Program-made: the position numbers and the translations under genes
Shown: piece by piece, positions 1 to 7,546 of the stretch
Position numbering within the stretch: position 1 is the first letter of the stretch
Layout: each line of letters opens with the position of its first letter
The notes under the pieces: model-generated
Databases searched by the model: none
Told to the model about the DNA's origin: nothing
The model's input: the letters and a program-made list of their open reading frames with translations, nothing else
Assembly: GCA_963743595.1 (NCBI GenBank)
Contig: CAVURW010000206.1
Span: forward strand, 1 to 11,520
DNA: 11,520 bases
Origin: CAVURW01 sp963743595
GTDB taxonomy: Bacteria; Verrucomicrobiota; Verrucomicrobiia; Methylacidiphilales; UBA1321
Direction of reading: 5' to 3'

Positions 1-2535
1 GCCGTGACTAAAGAGGGAGAAACGACTCCCAGCCCAATGTCGGTTAACGACGTGGATGAATTGATTTTCAATAATCCCGCTCCAGTGCCGACGGGCGAGG
101 CTTCCCTCGTTTACAATGACGGGACTATCCTCCTCGGGCATCTGGTTTCAGTCCAGGATGGTCATGCGACGCTGGCCACCTCCTTCATGGACACGCCTCT
201 CTCTGCTAGCTTAGACGCTCCGCGGAACTTGATCGTTCGGCTCGGCCCTTTCCCGAATCGCAGAACAGACGTTTCGAAAATGGATAGGTTAGAGACGGGT
301 GGCAAAACGATTTATGGCAGCGTCGCTTACTCGGGAGAACCTTCTTTTCGCTGGCTCCTCGTTGGTGGCGCAAATCCGGTGCGTTTGGGCGATTCGCTGG
401 CCTTTCAATTATCAAAAACGGACTCCGGAAAGGTGCCGCCCGATCCGAACCCGTCCCTGTTTTTCATGTCAAATGGCGATGTCGTTCCCGGTAAATTGCG
501 CTCAATTAGTCGGCAGGGCGTGGAGTTTGAATCAACGTTTACTGACAGCCAGAAATTTAAGAGCGAGCTCGTGGATGGAATTGAATTTCTCTCCGGTCCG
601 GGCCCCGCTCTCAAGGGATTTGACGACCCCGCCTGGAAAATTATTAAGGGCGACTCGAAAACAGTTCAAATAGACGGCAATAAGCTAACTTTGTCTTCGA
701 AAACGGCGATCTCCTGTCCCATGGATTTTAAGGCGTTTTCCTTTAAATATTCGCCTGCTCAGTTCTGGGGAATACGCATGCGTCTCTTCACATCGGAGCA
801 GCCGAGCTCGAGATCGCTCAACCTTTGCATGTACAGTTACGGACAACAAATCGCTGTTTACCAAGAAGTGGGCGATGGAAATAGAAGTGTAAATCAGGCG
901 AACCAGATCGTCAAGCCAGGGGCGGATGTTTCCGTAACTGTCCGCTTTAGCGATAGTCAAGTGGAGGTGATTGCCTCTGGGGAATCGCTGCTCAAGGTCC
1001 CGGTCGAAGCCTCCAACTACGGTGGTTCCAAGATGATTTTCGAGAGGATGGCGATGTTCGAAAACCAACCTAACAATCCCATGTTCGACTTTTCTTGCGA
1101 GCCAGGACTCAATTTCATCCCCAAATTTGATCCGAACCTGAAAAAACAGCTCCTCACGGTGCCTCGTATGAATCGAGACGACCCGCCTTCCCACGTTTTA
1201 TTGGGACGAAACGGTGACTCCCTCCGCGGCGAAATCGAAGCCGCCACCGACGCTGCATTCCAGTTCAGGTGCGGGATGGAAACCGTCGATATTCCACGCA
1301 GTCGGGTGACATCCGTTATCGTCCTAAAGCCCGTAGATAAATCAAATGCGACCGACCAAGTTTCCGCAGCTGATCAAATTCTCGACACGAAAATCGGAGG
1401 CGGCTTAGCGCAATCGCGTATGAGCTTTGGCCAGATGGACTTGGGTAACTTGGTGCGTTACCTCTGCTCGCAATGGATGACCTGTAAAATTCGCCCGCCA
1501 AAAAAATCGGTCGTCGCCGCCATCTCATTTCAGGGGCAAAGCACTGTTCGTGCTGTTCTGGACCGTATATCTACAGTTTACAAAGTCACCTATCGCGTGG
1601 AGAAAGATGGCAGCATCGACCTGGAAAATAGCGATCCAATCGGTGATCTTCCCAGTCAGAGCTTCTGGGTCCATCCGGAGAAGTTTCCGAATACTGACCT
1701 CAAAGATCTGCTCACCTCTAAGGGAATCACCTTTCCGACTGATGCCACTGTGGATCTGGATACAGGAAGCGGATTGCTCACCATACGCAACACGCAGGAA
1801 AACATCGACAAGCTTTCGGCGCTTCTCGATTCCGACTTTGGCGGGAAGCTGGGTTCGCAACCGACTTGGTTTTCCCTCGCCAGTGGAGCGCGAATGAGCC
1901 TGGGAGTGAAAGCGTACTCTGCTGACTTTGTACTCGGCGATAATCCCTTTTATGGCTCATGCAAAATTCCCACATCGGAAATTGTGAAGATTAGCTCGCT
2001 TCCATTGCCTGTGAATGATCCGTTCAAATGGAGATTGGTCAGTGCTCCTGAGCCCGTTCTGCCGGTAGGAAATGGAAGTGGCAGCTCTGCTCTGCTCGGG
2101 ACAGCGGCCAAAGTATTTGATGCGCCTTTACTGGATGGCGGAAAATTCAACCTCGCCTCATTCACGGGCAAAGTCGTGGTGCTCGATTTCTGGGCGACCT
2201 GGTGCGGTCCCTGTGTTAAATCGCTCCCAGAATTGATCGCAACAGTCGGCAAATTCCCGAAAGATAAGGTCACGTTAATCGGCGTAGATCAGGGTGAGCC
2301 TGTTGCTGAGATCAAGAAGTTTCTGGAAGCTCGCGGCCTCAGTCTCACGGTCGCGCTCGATGCTGATCAGAAGATCGGCGATTCCTTCGCCGTCCAAGCG
2401 ATCCCGCGCACCATCATTGTCGGTCCAGACGGAAAGATCATCTGGGACCAAACAGGCTACGATCCCGACGGCGAAGCAGCGATTACGAGCGCCATCTCAA
2501 AGGTTCTTCCCGACCAGCCGAAGAACCCGAACTAG
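1..2535 (+). CDS. Large TlpA/thioredoxin-domain fusion protein with repeated NGD..G beta modules (5'-partial)
   Basis: The frame is open to the left edge. A GTG at position 4 could be a start, but no signal peptide follows it, so the true start and signal are probably upstream; residues here are numbered from that GTG. The C-terminus (about 700-843) is a TlpA/AhpC-TSA-like thioredoxin fold: 'FWATWCGPC' with the redox pair Cys734 and Cys737 (WCGPC 733-737), followed by the cis-proline 'AIPRT' and 'VGPDGKI'. Upstream is a mosaic. Beta modules of the form hydrophobic-x-NGD-x-x-x-G recur near 34-80, 151-197, 396-441 and, degenerate, 621-667. Residues 210-370 look like a lectin/LamG-type beta sandwich. 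Residues 472-540 resemble an STN (secretin/TonB short N-terminal) fold, followed at 552-612 by a verrucomicrobial secretin-like segment ('GITFPTDATVDL', 'LLTIRNTQENID'). TlpA domains act outside the cytoplasm as thiol oxidoreductases. The substrate is unknown and any role in the neighbouring sugar locus is unproven. Confidence 0.85.
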   Translation, partial: AVTKEGETTPSPMSVNDVDELIFNNPAPVPTGEASLVYNDGTILLGHLVSVQDGHATLATSFMDTPLSASLDAPRNLIVRLGPFPNRRTDVSKMDRLETGGKTIYGSVAYSGEPSFRWLLVGGANPVRLGDSLAFQLSKTDSGKVPPDPNPSLFFMSNGDVVPGKLRSISRQGVEFESTFTDSQKFKSELVDGIEFLSGPGPALKGFDDPAWKIIKGDSKTVQIDGNKLTLSSKTAISCPMDFKAFSFKYSPAQFWGIRMRLFTSEQPSSRSLNLCMYSYGQQIAVYQEVGDGNRSVNQANQIVKPGADVSVTVRFSDSQVEVIASGESLLKVPVEASNYGGSKMIFERMAMFENQPNNPMFDFSCEPGLNFIPKFDPNLKKQLLTVPRMNRDDPPSHVLLGRNGDSLRGEIEAATDAAFQFRCGMETVDIPRSRVTSVIVLKPVDKSNATDQVSAADQILDTKIGGGLAQSRMSFGQMDLGNLVRYLCSQWMTCKIRPPKKSVVAAISFQGQSTVRAVLDRISTVYKVTYRVEKDGSIDLENSDPIGDLPSQSFWVHPEKFPNTDLKDLLTSKGITFPTDATVDLDTGSGLLTIRNTQENIDKLSALLDSDFGGKLGSQPTWFSLASGARMSLGVKAYSADFVLGDNPFYGSCKIPTSEIVKISSLPLPVNDPFKWRLVSAPEPVLPVGNGSGSSALLGTAAKVFDAPLLDGGKFNLASFTGKVVVLDFWATWCGPCVKSLPELIATVGKFPKDKVTLIGVDQGEPVAEIKKFLEARGLSLTVALDADQKIGDSFAVQAIPRTIIVGPDGKIIWDQTGYDPDGEAAITSAISKVLPDQPKNPN

Positions 2536-2576
2536 AACAAGATCCAGGGGAATTTCGTCCTCGCAATCACCGTGCC

Positions 2577-2630
2577 GCCTTATTTTGTTCTTCCGAACTT
2601 ACGCAACTCCGCGAACCGTGACGTGTTTTA
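2577..2630 (+). repeat. Direct repeat, copy 1 (T-rich lead plus 36-bp core)
   Basis: GCCTTATTTT at 2577-2586 leads into a 36-bp core at 2595-2630 that starts GAACTTACGCAACT, continues through GAACCGTGACGT and ends in GTTTTA. The core matches copy 2 at 32 of 36 positions with no gap. It begins 41 bp after the TlpA stop codon. It is not palindromic, and GAAC occurs twice within it, 18 bp apart, which could be two binding half-sites. The function is unknown. Confidence 0.75.
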
Positions 2631-2739
2631 CCTATAGTCGAAATAGAGTTCATTCTTGTCGCTGCTGTAGGCCTGCGCTTGGGGAAGTCTTGACCATCGC
2701 GGGGAAAGGATAATTGCACCAAAGCGCGATTCTTGGGTT

Positions 2740-2796
2740 GCCTTATTTTTTCATTTTTTTGAACTTACGCAACTTTGTGAACCGGGACGTGTTTTA
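2740..2796 (+). repeat. Direct repeat, copy 2, immediately upstream of the GH31 gene
   Basis: GCCTTATTTT at 2740-2749 is followed by a T-rich run and then by the 36-bp core at 2761-2796 (GAACTTACGCAACT ... GAACCGGGACGT ... GTTTTA). Its four differences from copy 1 are three C-to-T changes and one T-to-G change. The copy ends 38 bp before the GH31 ATG, and the T-rich lead resembles an UP element. Position and conservation suggest a promoter or operator unit rather than chance; this is inference. A dispersed genomic repeat is the alternative. Confidence 0.7.
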
Positions 2797-2834
2797 AAGT
2801 TACCTTCCTCAAACTTTTCCCAACGTCACCACTT

Positions 2835-5378
2835 ATGAATAGGCCTCTAAAGCACCGTGTTGATGACTGCTACCTGCTAGGCGGGATTCTGTCGCCTAAA
2901 AAACTCAAGACGCGAGCTCTATTCCTGAAGTGGACCGTAGCGGCGGCGATGATCGTCTCTATGACGACACTCTGTCTTGCCCAAGCAACTAACCCCACGT
3001 CTGAAAACAATGTGATCGGTGTTCAAGAGGAGGGTGGGCATTTTATAATGGGCCGAAATAAAAAAGGGACCATTGTGCTGGAGCCCTACGCACCCAACAT
3101 CATCCGAATCACCCTCAGCGTTGACAAGGCCGCCGCCCTCGCCAAACCAGGATATGGGATTATCGGCCAACCATCCAATGAAGGCTGGAGTCACCAGCAA
3201 ACTTCCGATGGATTTGACGTTTTTCGGTCCTCGCGCATCGTCGTGCGGATTTCGCCCGCGTCCACCCCGGAACCAAGCATCGTTCCGCGGAACCCGATTT
3301 ATCAGGGGCTAATCAATAAGCTATGGGGACCGCCGGGCGGCATAGATCAATATACCCATGATGATGTTGTTTCCCTGTCCACCCCGGAAGGGAAGCCCTT
3401 GCTGACTTTGTGGGCGTGGACCATGTATCATCACTGGGATCGGTCAGGCGACCATATAACAGACGAGCACAAGAAGCTGAACGTCAGCTACAATACGATA
3501 GCCAAGTTCGACTCGCCAGCTGACGAGAATTATTACGGTCTTGGTCAGCACCAAATGGGTTCTCTCAATCTCCGCGACAGTCGAATTAATTGTTGGCATG
3601 ACTACAATGCATTGGGAGGTCAGAGCGTCGGCGTGCCTTTCATGATCTCCAGTCGCGGCTATGGATTCATCTGGGATAATCCCTCTAAGACAACCGTTGA
3701 TCTGGGTATTAATGACGCCAACGTGTGGGCTTCCGATGTGGCTGACAGCGTTTCTTTTTTTGTGATCGCGTCTGACAAGGCTGACGAAATATATGAGGGA
3801 TACCGCCACCTGACCGGGGTTACGCACTTGCTTCCCAAGGGAGCGTACGGATACACCCAAAGTCGGTGCATCTATCCCACCCAGGATGACGTGATGCAAG
3901 TCGCAAAGGGTTACCGAGATCGGAATCTTCCCCTCGACACGCTTGTCGTCGACTTCTTGCACGCAAAAGTGGAGGGCGATATGGACCTGGACCCGGAACG
4001 ATGGCCGAATCCAACGCAGATGAACCAGCAACTTGGATCGATGGGAATTAAGACCATGATCAGTGTCTGGCCCCATTTCGCCACGAACTCAAAGTATTAT
4101 GATATGTTAAAGCAGAAGGGCTGGTTTATACAGAAGCCTGATGGATCGCCGGATCAATCGTTTTGGGGAAATAACTTCGGTCCTGATATCGACACGACCA
4201 ATCCGGATGCGGCCAAGTGGTGGTGGAGCGTTATAAGAGATAACTATATAAAAGATGGGTTTGATTACATCTGGCTTGATGAGACGGAACCGGATATCAG
4301 CCCGCAAAATGATTTTTATTACATCGGCGCAGGAGATCGCTATTACAACATCTATCCTTTGTTTCACTCGGCGGCGATTTATGATGGGTTCCGAAGAGAT
4401 TTTGGGGACAGTCGCAGGGTCATGTCTCTGGCTCGCGACTCTTACCTAGGGGCTCAAAGCAATGGCGTGGTGTTCTGGTCCAGCGACATCGTGTCCTCAT
4501 GGGATATGTTGCGGCGCTCTATCACCGCCGGATTAAACTTCACGGCGAGCGGCATGGCTTACTGGGACACGGACATCGGCGGTTATGCTCGACGGAATAT
4601 CCATAGCTATTACGACCCGGCGACTTTAGTCAACGCCGATGCAGATAGTTGGATTGGCGGTTACAAGGATCTTCCAGAATTGTATGTGCGCTGGTTTCAA
4701 TGGGCGGCATTCCAGCCTGTAATGAGGGCGCATGGGGAGAGAGAGTTCAATGAGGTTTGGTCATTTGGTAAGCAGGCCACTCCGATTCTTGAGAAATATT
4801 TACGACTCCGGTATCAGATGCTCCCTTATACCTATTCTCTCGCGTACGGCACCTACCAAACGGGAAGCCCGTTTATGCGCGCTCTATGGATGGACTTCCC
4901 ACATGACCCAAATGTCGCAAATCTTTCCGACGAGTATATGTACGGACCGGCGCTTCTGATTGCACCCGTAACTGTGCAGGGGGCAACGAGCCGCCGGGTT
5001 TATCTTCCGGCAGGCTCTGACTGGTACAACTTTTGGACAAATGAGAAGCTGGCGGGAGGGAAGACTGTCGAGGCATCTGCTCAGATTGACACGATTCCCA
5101 TATTCGTGCGAAGCGGGTCAATCATTCCATTTGGAAGCAATATTTCCAATGCGGATCAGCCCCAAACAATAACCTCCGTGCGCGTTTACCCGGGGGCAGA
5201 CGCCAACTTCACGCTGTTCAACGATGACGGCCAAACATACGCCTATGAAAAAGGTGCCGGTTCAATCACCCAGCTTCATTGGGACGATACAAACCGCCGC
5301 TTTAGCCAAACGGGCGCTCCGGCTTGGACTGGAACGGATGCCGCTATCGTAGATGTGATCAAACCCGCGAACAAGTGA
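2835..5378 (+). CDS. Secreted glycoside hydrolase family 31 (alpha-xylosidase / alpha-glucosidase-like)
   Basis: The 847-residue protein is a retaining alpha-glycosidase of family GH31, which releases alpha-linked xylose or glucose (other members act on other sugars). After a long polar leader, the hydrophobic core 'AAAMIVSMTTLCLAQA' predicts signal-peptidase cleavage near residue 51, so the enzyme is exported. The N-terminal mutarotase-like beta sandwich covers about 55-320. The (beta/alpha)8 barrel follows with 'DTLVVDF', the nucleophile motif 'WLDETEPD' (Asp482), the acid/base motif 'FWSSD' (Asp551) and the substrate-site 'MRAHG' (630-634). A DUF5110-like beta domain with 'LFNDDGQTYAYEKG' ends the protein. 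No PA14 insertion is seen, unlike some xyloglucan-acting GH31 enzymes. ATG 2835 is the only plausible in-frame start ahead of the signal; it has no Shine-Dalgarno sequence. Repeat copy 2 sits just upstream. Family assignment is firm; sugar specificity cannot be read from sequence alone. Confidence 0.93.
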   Translation: MNRPLKHRVDDCYLLGGILSPKKLKTRALFLKWTVAAAMIVSMTTLCLAQATNPTSENNVIGVQEEGGHFIMGRNKKGTIVLEPYAPNIIRITLSVDKAAALAKPGYGIIGQPSNEGWSHQQTSDGFDVFRSSRIVVRISPASTPEPSIVPRNPIYQGLINKLWGPPGGIDQYTHDDVVSLSTPEGKPLLTLWAWTMYHHWDRSGDHITDEHKKLNVSYNTIAKFDSPADENYYGLGQHQMGSLNLRDSRINCWHDYNALGGQSVGVPFMISSRGYGFIWDNPSKTTVDLGINDANVWASDVADSVSFFVIASDKADEIYEGYRHLTGVTHLLPKGAYGYTQSRCIYPTQDDVMQVAKGYRDRNLPLDTLVVDFLHAKVEGDMDLDPERWPNPTQMNQQLGSMGIKTMISVWPHFATNSKYYDMLKQKGWFIQKPDGSPDQSFWGNNFGPDIDTTNPDAAKWWWSVIRDNYIKDGFDYIWLDETEPDISPQNDFYYIGAGDRYYNIYPLFHSAAIYDGFRRDFGDSRRVMSLARDSYLGAQSNGVVFWSSDIVSSWDMLRRSITAGLNFTASGMAYWDTDIGGYARRNIHSYYDPATLVNADADSWIGGYKDLPELYVRWFQWAAFQPVMRAHGEREFNEVWSFGKQATPILEKYLRLRYQMLPYTYSLAYGTYQTGSPFMRALWMDFPHDPNVANLSDEYMYGPALLIAPVTVQGATSRRVYLPAGSDWYNFWTNEKLAGGKTVEASAQIDTIPIFVRSGSIIPFGSNISNADQPQTITSVRVYPGADANFTLFNDDGQTYAYEKGAGSITQLHWDDTNRRFSQTGAPAWTGTDAAIVDVIKPANK

Positions 5379-5432
5379 CATAAAACACCGAACGCTTACC
5401 GAGAACCACCCGTAATCGAACGACCATCACAT

Positions 5433-6293
5433 ATGCTCAACAAACCAAGAAATGTAATCCGCTGGAGTCTTTTTCTAATTCCTCTAACGCTCGCTTATCT
5501 CTGTGCTCAGACCAATTCTGATTCAACGACTCCCGTCCGGAAGCAGGGTGTGGGTTACTGGGAATCGAGTGGCACAATTGCGGGATTCGCGGCGCTTCAA
5601 CCATCGTGGGGCTACGATTGGGGTATCGAACCGAAGGTCAAGCTTCCAGCGAACGTGGAGTTCGTTCCGATGATCTGGAACATGGCAACTGTGAATGCTG
5701 GCGATCTGGCCAAAGCAAAGCAAAACGGGACCATTCTGCTCGGTTTCAATGAGCCCGATCACCCGCAGCAAGCCAACATGAAGGTCGAGCAAGCACTCGA
5801 TGCGTGGCCTCAATTGGAAGCCACAGGCATGCGTCTGGGTAGTCCCGCAGTGGCTAGTGGATATGACAATCCCAATGGCTGGCTCGCCAAGTTCATGGCC
5901 GGAGCTGCGACCCAGGGCTATCGGGTGGACTTCATTTGCGTACACGACTACCAAGGAGCATATGATGCTCCGGAGAAACAAGCTAATGCGCTTTGCACGA
6001 AGCTGGAACGCATCCATCAACTCTACCAAAAACCGCTGTGGCTCACCGAATTTGCACTGGCCAACTGGCATAATCCCGCGTCGGAAGAACAACAGGCGGC
6101 CTATGCAAAAATACTGATTCCTCGACTAGAAAAGATGCCGTTTTTGGAGCGTTACGCCTGGTTCGCACTGCCTCCCGATCCGCAGGGCGATAGTGGCGCG
6201 TTGGCCCATTCGAATCTCTGCACAAAGTCTGGAGATCTCACATCGCTGGGCCTCGCCTATAAAGACGGGACAAGCGCTAACGGCGCCCCCTAA
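5433..6293 (+). CDS. Secreted GH128-type glycosidase (putative endo-beta-1,3-glucanase)
   Basis: The 286-residue protein matches the Glyco_hydro_cc / asl1-like fold that defines GH128, retaining beta-1,3-glucanases. An N-terminal signal peptide (hydrophobic core 'WSLFLIPLTLAYLCA') predicts export. The Cys at 24 lacks a proper lipobox, so signal peptidase I cleavage is likelier than lipidation. The catalytic motifs are 'LGFNEPD' with acid/base Glu107 and 'PLWLTEFA' with nucleophile Glu206, spaced as in a small TIM barrel; 'FICVHDYQG' (168-175) and 'YAWFALPP' (241-248) line the expected cleft. Length is normal for a single-domain GH128, with no carbohydrate-binding module. It starts 54 bp after the GH31 stop codon with no hairpin between, so co-transcription is likely. 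No Shine-Dalgarno sequence is seen before ATG 5433. Laminarin or fungal/plant beta-1,3-glucan is the family-based substrate guess. Confidence 0.87.
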   Translation: MLNKPRNVIRWSLFLIPLTLAYLCAQTNSDSTTPVRKQGVGYWESSGTIAGFAALQPSWGYDWGIEPKVKLPANVEFVPMIWNMATVNAGDLAKAKQNGTILLGFNEPDHPQQANMKVEQALDAWPQLEATGMRLGSPAVASGYDNPNGWLAKFMAGAATQGYRVDFICVHDYQGAYDAPEKQANALCTKLERIHQLYQKPLWLTEFALANWHNPASEEQQAAYAKILIPRLEKMPFLERYAWFALPPDPQGDSGALAHSNLCTKSGDLTSLGLAYKDGTSANGAP

Positions 6294-6307
6294 GCAGGGA
6301 CACCGGT

Positions 6308-7486
6308 TTATTTGCGAACAGCTCCAGCGGCCGCCCAATAAGCCCTAGCCGCGCTCGCTTGGTCTATAAGTGCCCATTTGTTCAACGGCTTCGGTGGCAA
6401 CAAATGGTCCCATGTTTGGGGGTAGTGACCATTCGTATCCTTCAGATGATCGTGAACATAACTCACACATTCGTCCACCGTGTTTAACCATAGGGAATTT
6501 CCCGAATCGACGCTATTTAGCTCAATGAAGGCGTCGAGAAGGAGGTGGGAAAACCTGCCGGGATTCTTGACAACTCCCGTCCGGCTATCAACCCACTTAC
6601 GAATCGATGAGTTCCCCAAACGCTTTGCTTCCGTCAAGTAGGAGTCCTTGCCGCTAACCTTGTAGAGTAGGCAGTTCGCACGGATCATGAGGGCCGTGTT
6701 ATAGGTCAGCTTGAATTTCGCAACCCGGCCATCAATATTGATATTGTCATAGTAAAGTCCATCACTCGGATCTTGAAGAGTCGCGTTTATCCAGGTGTAA
6801 AGACGAAGGGCAGCATCCAAATCGGCTTGATTATGCGTGAGATCGTAAAGCCGTAAAAGCGATACGATTGCAGGGGCGTTGCTGCAGGTATTTTTCGACT
6901 CCTGTTTTGGTTCGTGCCAGAAGATCCCTCCGCCCAATTTGTCACTTTCTCCGCTTAAGACAAACTCCATCGTCTTTTGCGCCTTATATAGATAAGCAGC
7001 TTTATTCGTCAATTGATAGAGATCTGTAAGATCGATTATAATCCATTCGTTATCGTCATAGTACCGGTCGGATGAACTGTTAATATTGCCGGTAGCGGGA
7101 TTAAAACCTCCCAGCCCTTTGGAGACAATCCAGTATCGGTCCAGCTGGTCTGCGTAGGCACTAGCCTCCTCTAAATACGAAGGATCCTCCCTGGCTGCGG
7201 AGATGAGTGCCGATAGTTGAACGCCACATCCCCACATAAAGGCCGCCCCACCTTTTTTTCCAGAGGAGCAGGACTCTGAATAGAGGCCAGTGCCCTTGTT
7301 CAGAAATTCCTGGCTGATTTGGTCTAAAGTCTCTTTTCCCCATTGCTTTTCGAGATCGACCTTACCTGGGACGGAAGTATCCGCCTCGGCCAGCGGCATG
7401 GAGAATAGGAGAGACAACAGGACAGGAAGGAAATGAAACGCTATTGGGTCCTTCGATTTGTGGATGTCGGCGCAATCGGCATTCAT
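6308..7486 (-). CDS. Secreted GH76-type protein (putative endo-alpha-1,6-mannanase)
   Basis: The 392-residue protein has the (alpha/alpha)6-barrel pattern of GH76, whose characterised members cleave alpha-1,6-mannan backbones such as those of fungal walls. The diagnostic consecutive aspartates lie in 'RYYDDNEW' (Asp144 and Asp145). Other supporting segments are 'GGGIFWHE' (185-192), 'NTCSNAPAI' (199-207) and 'LTYNTALMIRA' (260-270). A signal peptide with core 'FLPVLLSLLFSMPLAEA' predicts export; the leader before it, 'MNADCADIHKSKD', is unusually polar and acidic. No in-frame alternative start exists between it and the hydrophobic core, and no Shine-Dalgarno sequence precedes ATG 7486. It lies 60 bp after the GH28 stop codon on the same strand and is probably last in that operon. 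Its stop is 14 bp from the stop of the convergent GH128 gene, with no obvious terminator between. The gene looks intact. GH76 also contains members with no measured activity, so the mannanase call is by family. Confidence 0.88.
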   Translation of the reverse strand: MNADCADIHKSKDPIAFHFLPVLLSLLFSMPLAEADTSVPGKVDLEKQWGKETLDQISQEFLNKGTGLYSESCSSGKKGGAAFMWGCGVQLSALISAAREDPSYLEEASAYADQLDRYWIVSKGLGGFNPATGNINSSSDRYYDDNEWIIIDLTDLYQLTNKAAYLYKAQKTMEFVLSGESDKLGGGIFWHEPKQESKNTCSNAPAIVSLLRLYDLTHNQADLDAALRLYTWINATLQDPSDGLYYDNINIDGRVAKFKLTYNTALMIRANCLLYKVSGKDSYLTEAKRLGNSSIRKWVDSRTGVVKNPGRFSHLLLDAFIELNSVDSGNSLWLNTVDECVSYVHDHLKDTNGHYPQTWDHLLPPKPLNKWALIDQASAARAYWAAAGAVRK

Positions 7487-7546
7487 TGCAATAGTTGTAC
7501 TTTAAATGAATCGAGGCCCTGCAAGTGGCACAAGCCAGGAGACGAG

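Larger units (their letters stand above)
2536..2834. other. Intergenic region carrying two direct-repeat copies
   Basis: No convincing gene is seen on either strand; the plus strand between the two repeat copies has no ATG or GTG, and its TTG-initiated frames stop within a few codons. The stretch holds the two repeat copies listed separately, a T-rich tract at about 2742-2760, and a weak sigma70-like pair (TTGACC at 2690-2695, TAATTG at 2711-2716, spacer only 15). No strong hairpin-plus-T-run terminator follows the TlpA stop codon. It most likely contains the promoter of the GH31-GH128 pair. Confidence 0.6.

Noticed and set aside
685..1194. 169-codon minus-strand ORF
   Set aside because: It is a shadow within the TlpA fusion gene; the plus-strand frame is continuous and carries recognisable modules.
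2690..2716. TTGACC-N15-TAATTG as a sigma70 promoter
   Set aside because: The spacer is too short and the -10 match is poor; it is mentioned only as a weak possibility within the intergenic entry.
3444..4076. 210-codon minus-strand ORF
   Set aside because: It is fully inside the GH31 gene on the opposite strand and shows no family motif.
5379..5432. Third copy of the GAACTTAC...GAACC repeat in the GH31-GH128 gap
   Set aside because: Only GAAC, TTAC and GAACC fragments match with shifted spacing; the similarity is too loose to count as a copy.
6294..6307. Bidirectional terminator between the convergent GH128 and GH76 genes
   Set aside because: The 14-bp gap and its flanks show no stable stem with a T-run.
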